DNA of 64,000 nucleotides from Spirometra erinaceieuropaei (Eukaryota; Platyhelminthes; Cestoda; Diphyllobothriidea; Diphyllobothriidae), in the NCBI GenBank assembly GCA_902702965.1, contig CACRXP010000020.1, positions 971,538 to 1,035,537 on the forward strand, given 5' to 3'. The stretch's first letter is position 1; every line of letters begins with the position of its first letter. The notes beneath the pieces were generated by a model. That model was not told the origin of the DNA. It did no database searches and saw only the letters and a program-made list of their open reading frames with translations. This document shows, in pieces, positions 33,265-44,039 of the stretch. Both the position numbers and the translations under genes were made by a program.

Positions 33265-34160
33265 TGAAAATCCTATATTGATCGTACGAGTCGACGCTTT
33301 TCCATAAGAATACTTGAACACGTCCCGGTATGGCTGGGAAAGGACAGGATAAGAGTATAAATAGCGGCGTTCTTGGGTATATTGCTGATTCCGGGCTCCG
33401 TGTGGACTCCAGAGAGACTGTTGAAGTATGCAGTTGCGATACGGTTGCTACGCGCTTCTGTGCCAGTCAGGATTATCAGCTCCCACACTCATCGCACGTC
33501 GTCAAGTTGCTGACTGTCGGATTACGTCATCCGTTTGAACTCTTGGATGATTTGGTTCGCCGACATTGGTACCAGGAACAGTAGTCATGCACACGTTCTC
33601 CTCGCGGATAACTACTTTGCCTAGACAAAGTCTTAGCGTCGAAAATGGGGGAGGGAGCTCGTTGCGCTCGTTGATTGATTAAGGAAGGGAAAGCCATGAC
33701 TCGGGCCTCTCGCCTCTTCACTTCTATTGGTCCTGCAAAGCTTTTCGTGTGATTTATAAGGTTTCAACGAACTACCATAAGCTACTGGGCCGGTGCGTGT
33801 TAGCAACGGCAGAAGCGGTCGCCATCAGGTTGCACGCAAAAGAACCACATTCAGGCTCCGCGCCTGCTGTGATAAAATTTCGACTAACTATGCAACTTTC
33901 CGCGCTCTTCCCATCTCACCCGGCCCGGGCACTGACTGTTATTACCTCACCACCTCTCCCCCTGCCACTCCCATATTCCCACACCCCACCTGTGTTTTAA
34001 GGCGAGCTTTAATTTATTTCTCTTATCACTGTCAAAGTTTCTACTTCTATACCGTTCCTATATAAACGCACTGGCCTGACGAGAATATATGGAAAGCAAA
34101 CGTGTGTTCGCCAACCGGTCTTTTGAATACAGCCGTGGGAATTTTCGCAACTCCGATCTT
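33265..34160 (+). pseudogene. Penelope-like element, lineage c, copy 4, interrupted
   Basis: Near 33271 the plus strand reads YIDRTSRRFSIRILEHVPVW, the YIG half with Gly changed to Asp. After a shift it gives YIADSGLRVDSRET. The match breaks near 33410 and resumes at about 33735 with AFRVIYKVSTNYHKLLGR and VLATAEAVAIRL, so about 320 bases appear inserted or rearranged between the two halves of the endonuclease. A C-rich stretch and a hammerhead-like tail follow. It is non-functional. Confidence 0.75.
34068..34130 (+). ncRNA. Hammerhead ribozyme-like motif, intact core (PLE-c copy 4)
   Basis: GGC (34073-34075), CTGACGA (34076-34082), stem II region 34083-34091 (weakly paired here), GAAA (34092-34095), helix III 34096-34107 closing with GCA:TGT, cleavage pair TC (34108-34109), then GCC (34110-34112) pairing with GGC. 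Both core blocks match the hammerhead consensus exactly. The distal outer-stem block GCACT has a partly mismatched partner at 34126-34130. Confidence 0.65.
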
Positions 34161-34718
34161 ATATTTCTCAGATTTGGTAAAAATAAATATGGGCAAATCT
34201 AAGTTTTAAAAAACGATCTCCTGTAAACAACAGTTATGTGTCTGCATGCACCAGGGACTTCATATTCAGGAGATATTTTCAGGCATCTCAAGCCTTATAA
34301 ACTTTCGGGTAGTTCTGAGTGGAGCGATGTGTTTTGAGGGAATCCTGTAATGTTCACGTACCCGAAAAACATAAGCTGACTTCGAAATAGATATCCGTCC
34401 AAGTGCAACAGTAATTTTCTCGGAACAAACACTAAACTAGACTGCAGTCGATCATGTCTGGGTAAGTCACTTGTCTTTCTATAGGCATTAATAACTATCG
34501 ACCTCATAGTTGTTAACTCGATGACTCTTTTTCCCTGTTATTTTAGAAAAGTTCCTTAAATGTTTTGGAAAAAGCTGATTACGAATTTTTGCAATGACCA
34601 CAGGAGAAGAACTTTCTTTCGGTAGTTTCTATGCCTGCTATTTGAATTAATACAGGCTGCAAGAATCGACGCCAAAACGTTTACCCTGTCGGATTATCCG
34701 GTATGCATGTGAATCCGG
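34161..34718. other. No gene recognised
   Basis: Spacer between PLE-c copy 4 and the direct repeat bounding PLE-b. Nothing recognised. Confidence 0.4.
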
Positions 34719-34778
34719 CATGTCATCATGCAACAAACCGGCTTTGATAATTGTTAGTACTGCGATTCTAGTTTCCAT
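34719..34778 (-). repeat. Direct repeat next to PLE-b (downstream side)
   Basis: About 60 bases starting CATGTCATCATGCAACA and including GTACTGCGATTCTAGTTTCC match 35897-35956 in the same orientation, with mostly transition differences. It lies beyond the 3' end of the PLE-b endonuclease, with the partner at the upstream side. A GAA microsatellite (34799-34823) separates it from the coding remnant. Confidence 0.7.
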
Positions 34779-34798
34779 GAATAAAGGTGTAGGCATAT

Positions 34799-34823
34799 GT
34801 GAAGAAGAAGAAGAAGAAGAAGA
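34799..34823. repeat. (GAA)n microsatellite
   Basis: A GAA tract of about 25 bases located at the 3' side of PLE-b. Confidence 0.9.
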
Positions 34824-34849
34824 GTGGTCGAGCATCGGAATATTTTGTT

Positions 34850-35896
34850 CATTATTCTTGGCATTCGAACTCGTGCAGAAGTCCATCTTCAGCGATAGTA
34901 GCAGCAGCAGAACAAGTGACGGTTATTTGGCGTGTAGTCCAACCATCGACCGACGGTGTAGGACAGGAAGTGACTGCGCAGGGCTCTGTACGCCGGAGCC
35001 AGATCGATAAATCGATTGACCGAGTTCTCATCCGAGGCCCAGGCTTCAATCAATTCTCGGCCTGTTTTGTTTCCAGTGTGGACCCCTGTTTTGGTGGCTG
35101 CGAACTTAACCTCATTGTCCATTTCGTAAGTGTGGGCGGCCACTTGTGACAATGCGTCATCTCTTCGCACAGTCAGCTTGTGTTCATGTATGCGCGATCC
35201 AAGCATGTATCCAGTTTGGCCTTCGTAGTTACGAGGACAGTTTTGGCACGGAATGCCATGCGGTACTCCAGATCGCTCTTCAGGCTTTACCGGTCCTCAC
35301 TCTTCATGACTCTACTGCTCATGGTGGCTTTTGGGCGGTGTGAAATTTCAACACCTTGCTCCGCAGTAACGCACTTGGTTGTTTCTGAGGCGCCCCTGAT
35401 TTATGGCCTAGAATGCCATATCGTTGATGGTTTTTATGTTTGAGTCCGCCGGGAAGGGGTGGGGGCGGTCGCGTGGGCAGCGACTTATGAAAGCCTTTGG
35501 ATGGCCATTTTGCACAAACTGATCGCAGTGATAACGTGTCTTGCGTGCTCTTTCCTCCAGTCTGCTGCAATAAGTTTAGGTCCGTTTGAAGAGCGTCTTC
35601 ACACAGTCTCGTTTGTGAGCCACCGAATGGTTGCTGTGAAAATCGAGAAGCCGTGCGGTGTTTGTCGCCCTCCCATAAACCGTCATTTCAAGTTCACCGT
35701 TAAGGATTCGCCTGATGAGCACATTCAGAACGGGCAGCTGCTGTCCCTGTTCTTCTTCTCTCGTAGATGTTATGTCAGGGAAGACTGCGTTGTTGAAAGG
35801 TTGTATGATGTCCTTGTTTACGATAACAAAAGTTTCTGTTCCATGAGTTTTGTGCTGGTGGAGAATGTTACTATTTTTTGTTCAGACTCACTGCGT
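34850..35896 (-). pseudogene. Penelope-like element, lineage b, 3' half
   Basis: Read on the minus strand: TETFVIVNKDIIQPFNNAVF near 35850-35790 (end of RT), ELEMTVYGRATNTARLLDFH near 35690-35635, HSNHSVAHKRDCVKTLFKR to about 35585, a linker, then frame 35206-34889 with GSRIHEHKLTVRRDDALSQ, GRELIEAWASDENSVNRF and IDLAPAYRALRS. This is the thumb/linker of a PLE reverse transcriptase followed by a GIY-YIG domain (Arg in RIHEH, Glu in ELIEAW). Several stops and shifts lie between 35580 and 35210. RT motifs A-C are missing. Confidence 0.85.
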
Positions 35897-36005
35897 CATG
35901 TCATCGTGTAACAGATCCCCTTTGACAACTGTCGGTACTGCGACTCCAGTTTCCGTTTCTGTTTCACGAGTTTATGCTGGTAGGGGATTTAACTACTTTT
36001 CAGTC
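35897..36005 (-). repeat. Direct repeat next to PLE-b (upstream side)
   Basis: The partner of 34719-34778 lies at 35897-35956. It is followed at 35967-36005 by a second copy of a segment found at 35847-35890 (GAGTTTTGTGCTGGT / GAGTTTATGCTGGT), a tandem step of about 120 bases. PLEs often carry such terminal pseudo-LTR duplications; this explanation is inferred. Confidence 0.55.
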
Positions 36006-36455
36006 AAGTGCTCCGCGATGATCAACAGTTTGTGACCATGAGTCTGCCAGAGAATGAGCTTGGATGCCACGAAAACGGACGGTACCGATGGCATCTGCGG
36101 AAGTGACGCATGATGGTTGCAGCCGTAAGTGACACTCACATATATCAACGAATCCAGGGGAACATGTTGTCGACACTAGGGGTGGGGGCATGATTACGCT
36201 ACCAGAGCCATGCGTAGAAACCACGCAGGTGCGTAATTAATTGAGTGCGTGTCTCAAAACGCAGCCTGTACGACGGAACATCTGACAGTCGGTACACGTT
36301 TGCTCGCAGCTCCTACAGTAATGCGATGCAACTGCAAGCGTTTGAATCCTTATGTATCGGAAATTTCCCGAGGTGGTATTCTCCGTCGTGAGTGATGTAG
36401 CGAGCTGACAAAATCTGTATTCACAAAGTATACAATTGCTGAAAAATGTGTTAGA
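36006..36455. other. No gene recognised
   Basis: Spacer between PLE-b and PLE-c copy 5 with no motif seen. Confidence 0.4.
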
Positions 36456-36459
36456 ACCG

Positions 36460-37380
36460 AAGTAATCAGCGATGAATGCCAGTGAGGCAGATTCAGTTTA
36501 CAGTGAGATGAAGCCGCCTTGGTTTCTGGGACGACAAAAACGAAATCTAGTCAAGTGTTTGGCACAAAGGGCTAGAAAAATTTGTTCAACAGATAGTATG
36601 AAGGAGGAACTTAGAAAAATCCAGGACTTGCTTCGCGAAAACCGGTATCCTGACAGGTTCATTGCAAAGAACCTTGCCGAACGACCCGCAAAACCCACCA
36701 CACTGACCGCCGAAAAGAAAACGTTGTTCCTCAAAGTCCCCTTCCAAGAAGACGCTGCAGGTGAACTCTTAAGAAGACGACTTGACTAAGCTGTCTCGGG
36801 AACCTTCCCAGCAGCAAGAGTTCGCGAAGAATGCAAGGAAAGGCTGCCACCTCAGACCGCCTCAATGTGCATCTGCTCATTCACTTGCTCCTGTGAGCAG
36901 GTTATATTGGTCGTACGAGTCGGCGCCTTTCCAAAATAATACGAGAGCACCTCCTCGCGTGGTTGGCAAAAGGCGAAACTGGGAGAATAGACGGCGTCAT
37001 TCTTGTGCATGCAGTGGATTCAGGGTATCGTGTGGACCCCGATGGATCATTTCGTGTGATTTATAAAGTCCCCACGAGCTACCCTAAGCTACTGAGCCAA
37101 CGCCTATTAGCAACAGCAGAAGCGGCCGCCACCAGGTTACGAAGACCGAACCTACGCGTCCAGAAAAACCTCGCTCAGGATCCGCGTTTAGCGTGGACAA
37201 AGGTCGACTAGCCACACAGAAGTTTCTGCGTCCTTCCGCTCTTGCCTAGCTTGTATTTTAAAACCAAACTTTTATCAATTTTTTTCACTCACTGTACCCC
37301 TTCCCTTATAGCTGTATTGGTCTGACGAGGTTATCGAAAGCAAAGTTCGCTCGCCACCATTTCTTCTGAATACGAAATTA
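36460..37380 (+). pseudogene. Penelope-like element, lineage c, copy 5 (best copy)
   Basis: The open frame 36472-36789 reads KRNLVKCLAQRARKICSTD, EELRKIQDLLRENRYPDRF and KKTLFLKVPFQEDAAGELL, the region following the reverse transcriptase core in PLEs. After a shift, the frame near 36900 gives GYIGRTSRRLSKIIREHLL, then VDSGYRVDPDGSFRVIYKVP and LLATAEAAATRL, stopping at 37211. This is a GIY-YIG endonuclease with a TGA just before GYIG. The tail carries the hammerhead-like motif at 37314-37373. It is 5'-truncated and has at least one stop and one shift. Confidence 0.88.
37314..37373 (+). ncRNA. Hammerhead ribozyme-like motif, intact core (PLE-c copy 5)
   Basis: Outer helix: GTATT (37314-37318) pairs with AATAC (37369-37373), and GGT (37319-37321) with GCC (37353-37355) via one wobble. 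The core is CTGACGA at 37322-37328, a short stem II GG-tta-TC at 37329-37335, GAAA at 37336-37339, a weak helix III at 37340-37350, then cleavage pair TC at 37351-37352. Compared with copy 3 (GCACT/AGTGC) the outer block has changed on both sides and kept pairing. Confidence 0.7.
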
Positions 37381-37700
37381 ATTCTGCATGAAGTCTTGAA
37401 TCTACATACTGAAGTTATATTTGGAGGTTGGGGAAAGGGAAACTGCGCGTTGAAAGGACCTGTCCGTTGATTAAGTTACAGGTGCATCGGCACGTCCAGG
37501 ACTAGGGAGCTCGACTTGCACCAAGCCTGCGAATCTCTAGGTCGTGCATGATTCGCAGTCGCAACTGCGACATTGTACACGTCCTCACCTCCATGAGTAA
37601 GCCGGATGTCAAACACAAAATCAGATTCACTCGTGAGGCGGAGAAAGCTGCGAAACTCATGGCAGAGCGCGGGAACACTTGCCGCAAACTCAGTGAAAAG
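37381..37700. other. No gene recognised
   Basis: Short spacer between PLE-c copy 5 and a fold-back arm. Confidence 0.4.
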
Positions 37701-37702
37701 TA

Positions 37703-37868
37703 CAGTGCATGACCGATCTCATGCAACGTTGGCCAAAATTCTGGAATGCGTTTCCGATTAGGAATGATTACTTAGGTGGGGTTGTTATACTGATTATCAT
37801 GCAGCAGAGCCCTATAAAATTTCGGACTCGTCAGGATGTCGGCTTTTGAATGCAATTCTTTTTGACCT
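37703..37868 (+). mobile_element. Fold-back solo arm FB7 (subfamily B)
   Basis: It starts CAGTGCATGACCGATCTCAT after TA (37701-37702), and continues GCGTTTCCGATTAGGAA and CAGGATGTCGGCTTTTGAAT, as in FB10. The match stops abruptly near 37868 at TTTTTGACCTC. No right arm is seen nearby. Confidence 0.75.
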
Positions 37869-39235
37869 CACAAACTGTATCATTCTGCCACCGTTGGCAC
37901 AGCATCGGGGGCAGACATTGCTTGCCTCTCCGGAGCACATCTGACAAGTAATGGTTGGCGGAGAGTTAAGACGTCAGGCGCTACTTATAACTTTCCACTC
38001 CACCATACCGGCAACACTGACAAGTCTGGTTGATATGTTTATGCACGCAGCCCGAGTGATCAGGCCACAGTTTCACGTACTTGCCGAAAAGCGGTGTCAC
38101 CGTTGACAGCAGTTGAGCGTCACCGGGGTACCGTGTTGCCGACATCACAGCTGTCTCGGTTTACAACCCGACGTTGGGAGCGAATGACGCGCAGAAACGC
38201 TCTTTTTATAAATGAAATCACACTTCTGACAACTTCGTGACCTTGCCGTTGCGGAGAGTGGAATGTCAGGACGTGGGGGATGTGATGATGCATCTACGAC
38301 ACGTGACCTTGGCAATCACGCGGTGGGAAACAGCTGTGCGAGTTGCGAAAAGCATGTAATTTTCGCCGCACTGGGCAGTAGTATGGTCGTTATAACTACC
38401 TGCTTCAGCCACCTGGTACTCCAGCGTTAGGCGCACTCACGAACAGGCCGAGTATACACTTACCACATCACGAAGTCATCATTTTTCAGTAGTGTAGAAA
38501 GAGCCGTCAACCATTGGTCAGCTAGGGATCGACCAAGACTGATGATATTCAATTTCAGTGGCTGAGGGATAGTAGCTACTAAGTCGAGTCCAGTCTTAGA
38601 CTACGGCCTGTTTACTAGAGTCAGGGTGCTGTGTGGACCACCGACCGATGCATTCCTTTGTTAATTCTTATTCTCCGTGAAACTAGTTTAAATCGTTTTC
38701 GCATTTATTTTTTGTAAATAACGAAAGCCGTTCTCTGCTTGTTCAGCAAGGCCATCGAGCACCCGGTTGAGAAATCCAGCTGCACTTCCAACACATACCC
38801 CTCTGTTCTGTAAACTTGATCTCTTTGTCGCTGTACAAAGTCTATTGGGTGAAACGGCACAAATACTGCCGTCCAGGAGGGTTCGGAATAAAAATTTCTC
38901 ACCGCTTCCCAAAACTTCTCTGCAAATTTGCTGTGCACTTACTCTAGTTGGCAAAGTTGAGAGATCTGGATTCATGATTTGAAGAAAAATATGCGTAATT
39001 TGCTCTTTGACAATGGGAAGCCGACCAAGCTCTTAGAAACGTCAACAGCTAAATAAACCTGTTCCAGTGAGCCCAGCTTTTGGTAAGATCGCAGTTGGCA
39101 GCCAGGCACTGTACGTTGATACTGTCGATGTATTTACTTGTTATCAGTAAGTGCGTTTACCCTTTCTAGGGAACTGGTTATCAGTAGGTGCGCTTCTACC
39201 GCATGAGGTAGGTCAGCCGTTTCGGTCAGGCTATT
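37869..39235. other. No gene recognised
   Basis: A 95-codon minus frame at 38975-38688 has no recognised domain. No repeat similarity was noticed. Confidence 0.4.
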
Positions 39236-39495
39236 GGGTTTAGTGAGGGTTAGGGTAAGCCGTAGGTTAGGTTTGAGGATTAGGATTTGCGTTACATGGT
39301 CCAGCTTCAGTGTTAGGATTAGGGTTTAGGTTTATGATTATGGTTTGGCTTTAGGGTTGGGTTCCGGCTTCAGGGTTAGGCTTAACGGTTAATGAATAAT
39401 GGTGAACGGTTAAGGTATGGGTTATGGTTAACGTTAGGGTTATGGTTAAGGTTAGGGTTAGGGTCAAGTTTAGAGTAACGGCTAAGTTGAGGGTA
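39236..39495. repeat. Degenerate TTAGGG-like interstitial repeat
   Basis: About 260 bases of imperfect GGTTAGGGTTA-type units (TTAGGG, TTAGGATT, TTATGGTT and similar). It is not flanked by the family M inverted repeats, so it stands alone. It resembles eroded telomeric repeat. Confidence 0.75.
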
Positions 39496-40774
39496 ACGGC
39501 TTTCGTCGAAACCCTTTAAAATCCTCGTATGACCAGTTACACGACGACTCCGCCATTTTTTATGGATGCGAGGCAGGATCTGTGTGCTCATAAGAGGCCA
39601 CTCACCTAGAGGAATTCGATCAGTGGTACTGAGAGGTGAGACTGCGCGGCAAGCGTGGACCTCGAGCGCATTTCTGATCCTGTGGTCCTTGGTTTTTGGA
39701 CCCCCCTGCCAACTGCCTCACTTTCGCATGGGCGTCTGCCTTCGGCCAGCTGCAGTGAAGAGTAACCATTCTTGGTGCTTAAAATCTGTAACATAGGCCC
39801 GATCGAATTGGTTAATGATGAACACCAGTACTAGCATAGGCGCAAAACATCATCGTCATCGTAAACGGATGCGCACAGGTATTAGGCTTTCTTGGCCTGC
39901 CCAATACTGAGGCTCAACCAGGGCATATGGGGAGATGGGGACGGCTGGTATTCTGGGGAACGACTTTAAGATATCAAGTTACAAAATGAAAATCGAAGAA
40001 GAAGCAGTATTCAAGACGAGGATTCGAAGATAACTTATCCAACAGCGGTCCAAAAGGTGCTGTGCACTGTTTTCCCAATCTCACTTCTGCTATGCATCTG
40101 ACGGTAGTTTCGGATAAGAGTCTAGTAATCGAGGTGTCTATGCTGCCGAAACGTCGGACCCACAGACGAAGTTCTGTTTCCTCGAACTAACTACAGTTGC
40201 TTAATTAAATGAACAAGATGTTGAATGTCGAAAGAGTTCCATGAGCCGTTCGTGAGCATTGCCACCGTAGCCAAAAATGGAAGTTAGTAGAAGAAGCAAA
40301 AGCGTAGAGCAAGTTGGCCGTCGCATCGACGAGGACAAACTTTGGCCCCAGAGTGGGCACAGCTGAAACTAGCTCATAAAGGCACACTCAGGGGGGGATG
40401 AGGTGTACAGCGTCCTTGTCACTCACTTTCTCTGTTCTATCCGATATGATGAGGCAGTTCTGTACTCTTGACCTCTCCTTTAACACGCGTTCTCAGTCTT
40501 GCCTCACTTTTCGGGCATTAATCAGGCGATTTATGAATGCCACATCCCCTCTGCTATTCTGAAATTTTTCAAGTTCCAGTAATAGGAGCATCCGTATTGT
40601 AAGGTATACTGACCTCATGTTCTCCGATAATATTATAAGTTGACGACCAGCGTGTGTGAACAATCGGTTAGCCTGATCTTTAAGGTGCGCGTGAGTAACT
40701 TTCTCAATTTAATGACCATACTTTATTCTTGGGATGGTTAGTGTTTACACAGGGTAATTTTCGATTGCTTCGAT
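39496..40774. other. No gene recognised
   Basis: Short frames only. Near 40150 a GCCGAAACGTCGGACC phrase resembles PLE-d tail sequence, but there is no further support. Confidence 0.4.
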
Positions 40775-41040
40775 GGTAAAATATGGTTCTGTAGTCGCAC
40801 CTGGTGGACACAATACTGTTAGGGTTAGGGGTTAGAGTTGGGGGTTAGGGCAACTATTCATCCACTACACAAAGTATAATCATGCATTCCCAATAGCTTT
40901 TCTTTTGCATACGACTACTTGACCTCGTCGCCTGCTAGTTTCCCGGCCCCACCTGTAAAAACCCCTATTACCACCGGTTCCGTATTACAGGTGGCTGGGG
41001 TATATTTTCTTCAGGTGCGGCTACATAGTCCTGTCTGACC
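40775..41040 (+). mobile_element. Family M element M2 with telomere-like core
   Basis: It begins GGTAAAATATGGTTCTGTAG and ends GGCTACATAGTCCTGTCTGA plus CC, forming an imperfect inverted repeat. A short TTAGGG core lies at 40819-40848, followed by the conserved module CGGCCCCACCTGTAAAAACC. Flanks GCTTCGAT and GCTTTTCT agree at 5 of 8 positions, a possible decayed 8-bp duplication. Non-coding. Confidence 0.8.
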
Positions 41041-42138
41041 GCTTTTCTATCATGTGTTCGGAGTGACTTTAAGTGAAGCTTTTAATCATCTAGACTAAAT
41101 TACCCGCGCCCCCTGTGTGTGAGAAACAGAATCTAGAAAGGGGCATATTACGGCGAAGACACAATATTTTATTCCATAGTCTGCTTGAAAGGAAACAGCT
41201 ACGTGGACTCCTGAAATTCAGAATTGTGCGCCTGCTGGATTGTGGCAGGAGATGTTCTTGTAACAGCGACTTTGTGTTACTCTTATATCTCACTGGAGTC
41301 TGGTGGATATGCAATTTTGAAACGGCCGAGGTCAAAATTACCAGTTTTGAGACCTAAATTCGGATCTCCTGAAGTGCTAAAGAAGGCTCTTGATCGATCT
41401 CAATCCCGCAGAGGAAGGATTGTGCAGAATCTTTCTCCACTTTTAACCAAGTTTCCATGGAGTGACCAGACGGCATCAAAATGACTGGATCTGTGGTCTG
41501 GCACCGCGGAAAACAAGCAGTATTTTCTCACAGTTTATGCATATCGCAATCTGTTACTGACTCAACCGTTCGTCTGAACGAAAGCGCAGGTGGAAACTTA
41601 GTTAATGCGTACTCTTTGAAGAGCGTACGGCCACCAGAACACTCGCTGTACTCGTCCGAGTCTCCTGATTTATGCAAATGAGTAACAAACAAACAATATT
41701 GACGTACTGAATTCCCCCACTTGGAATAATGTTCATTCACAAGAGTACAAGCACGATCGTGTTACCTCGATTCAGATAACTCCCTGTTCTAAGAAATCGT
41801 CTGAGTGCTTAGAAATACCCCTTCCTGGTTGAACATTTGCTATTTATCATGAGTGACATAGTTCAGAAATATCCAAGAATGAGACAAGATTTTCCCAAGT
41901 TTTGGATTATGCTAATAAATAAAATTATCAGATTCATGGGAAACTACTACTAGGCATCTGAATCTCGGTCATTTAATTTCATGAAGAGTTAAATTAGCAA
42001 ACGCATTTCTCAGATGACGCAACACCAGGCTACTAAAAATAAACGGAGAATAAGTGTGTGAGTTGTGGACAGGATGTCTCATACTTCGCCACCTTCCCTA
42101 CTTTTTTGTGGACGGTGAGTGCAAGAGGAAAAATTTAA
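41041..42138. other. No gene recognised
   Basis: Overlapping short frames at 41090-41484 show no recognisable motif. Confidence 0.4.
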
Positions 42139-42139
42139 T

Positions 42140-42418
42140 CAGAATGTTATTATCGACAATGACAAGGGAGACTGCAAGGGCCATTTCTAGCCTATTTGCC
42201 GTCGTCAGTCAGTCATACCCAACTCCGAAGTGTGGAACACCTGGGTTTTGATCCTGTGACCTGTTAGTTAGAAGTCAACGCCTCTAACCACTGAGTCACG
42301 TGCTCGTTGTCCTGTCAGTTTCGATCGGGAATGTACAGTGGTATAGGGGCGCTCACCGATCCTTCTTACCGAGCCCACTCCTTTCGTTGTCTTACGGGCT
42401 CTCTCTAGAGCCCAATTT
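42140..42418 (-). repeat. tRNA-derived SINE S6
   Basis: AGAATGTTATTATCGACAAT, GGCCATTTCTAGCCTATT and TCTAACCACTGAGTCACG (A-box-like on the minus strand), then GGCGCTCACCGATCCTTCTT and GGCTCTCTCTAGAGCCCAA. It ends in the terminal module, followed by unrelated sequence. Confidence 0.8.
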
Positions 42419-43244
42419 AATATCTAAAACAGCACCTGTTGTCACATACACTCAAATGGTTATGAGATTGGCTATATCACAGAAAGAGGCAAACTGGACG
42501 TATGCTTTACAAAGACTTAGCAGACATACTGCATCCATCTGGTCAGGAATTTTGCGCCACCTGGGAGTCTACCAGTCGACAGAAGCTGGATCTTCTGGTC
42601 TTTGGTTTGATACGTGCGTTGATATTTAACGGTCATACAGATTCGCAACTGAGGCACTGCTTTGGTGGTGCTGATATATTTCAGGAAACATCTCTTGCTT
42701 GAGAGGAACGTGTGACTTGCAACATGAAGTTTATGGGCTTAGCAGATCAAATAATAACGGCGGTCCAGAACGGAATCCTTTCAGCACTTCAAAACAAGAC
42801 TCATCCCCACCATTTTGCTCTCCGATTCCAGTCCATTTCGCCTATTGCATGTTTACTACTGGGCGTGCGATCTAGTGCACATGCGGTGGGCAGCCATCAT
42901 GACCGGTCTGGCGTCATTGTTCAAGGCCTCGCTGCCTCAAGGTCATCCAACCTATTGCAGTGAGCCGTTCCAGACGCGCTCACACGACCGGCAGCTCGGG
43001 CATACCAGCGTCCGCACAGCCGCAACTGCCTATACCGCCACTTGAACGCACACCACCCCCTGCAACCAGCAAAACAAGCCCCGGGGACTTCACCCCTCGG
43101 CAAATACAACACACACCGATTGGAGACCACTTGAGCTTGGTCGACAAGCCTACAAAAGCGACTGTCGACAGGCAGGTAGGACAGCGGTGGAATGAAGTCG
43201 GCCGTCATTATCGAGGCTGAGAAGTGTCCCACTGCTTGTTCGAC
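42419..43244. other. No gene recognised; may include start of repeat R5
   Basis: Frames at 42502-43045 show no known domain. The part after about 42880 is CpG-rich and may belong to the longer R5 unit, but a second copy was not found in the window. Confidence 0.35.
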
Positions 43245-43720
43245 CGTCACATCCGATGATGTCCACCGTGTGCTCCACAATAGGGTGAGGGCAGGTACGG
43301 TGACTTGCGCGCAAATTAGTTTACAGTGCCAGTAGACTTGCGCAGCATCTACCGCCATCTCTCCTCCTTATCCACCTGAGCCCGGTGTCACGACAGAGTC
43401 AAGAAGCCCGGGGGACGAGGAGGGCTCAGGTGGATAGCAGGGCCGAACCCGCACCTGGGCGCTCCACTCCACACCCGCTGGTCCACAACAAACACTTGAC
43501 CAGGATTTTGACCAACAAACAACACAAGATGTGGATTACTGATCAGCCATTCATACGATCGGTATACTCAGCGGGAGGGCAGGCGCATCTACCGCAAGAG
43601 AACCAGGTACCGGAGAACTGCCAGCATCCACACCAGGCTGTGAGTGGCGTGGTTTGCTGGTCATGGCATAGCAGACGCTCAAAAACCATGGGGCCAACTG
43701 TTGGACTGCACTGAATGCAA
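43245..43720. repeat. Dispersed repeat R5, copy 3
   Basis: Co-linear with 31290-31790: GATGATGTCCACCGTGTG, TTAGTTTACAGTGCCAGTAG, GAGCCCGGTGTCACGACAGA, CTTGACCAGGATTTTGACCA and GGCGCATCTACCGCAAGAGA. It also matches the first 150 bases of the window. Unclassified. Confidence 0.7.
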
Positions 43721-44039
43721 CTGGCACTCTTGACGACCGTTCAGCAATAAAGCAGGGCATGGGTGCATTCCATGGTTGAAGCCTGTGGAACGCCCCCACT
43801 CAAGAGTTGCTGAATCGGCCACCGAAGTAAGATGGAGGCGATCTAGGCGGAAGAGCTCTATTGTTTACGGGAGCGACTGGCCGTACCTCTATAATGAGGA
43901 CTGTAAACTAAGACCACCCGCACAACGGTAGTAAATCATCAGTTGCGGTGATTACGAAGCCGGTCACTCCGTCATCGGAGACGGCGTTTCAACAATTTGC
44001 GGGCAGCTGTGGTTTCTGACGTAGACCACTCCATCAATT
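43721..44039. other. No gene recognised
   Basis: Spacer between R5 and a fold-back element. Confidence 0.4.

Noticed and set aside
34719..34778. Hammerhead motif in the PLE-b direct repeat
   Set aside because: CTGAC-like and CAAAG-like pieces exist on the minus strand, but spacing and helices do not fit the consensus.
39236..39495. CRISPR-like or satellite array
   Set aside because: Units are short, variable TTAGGG-type repeats without spacers.
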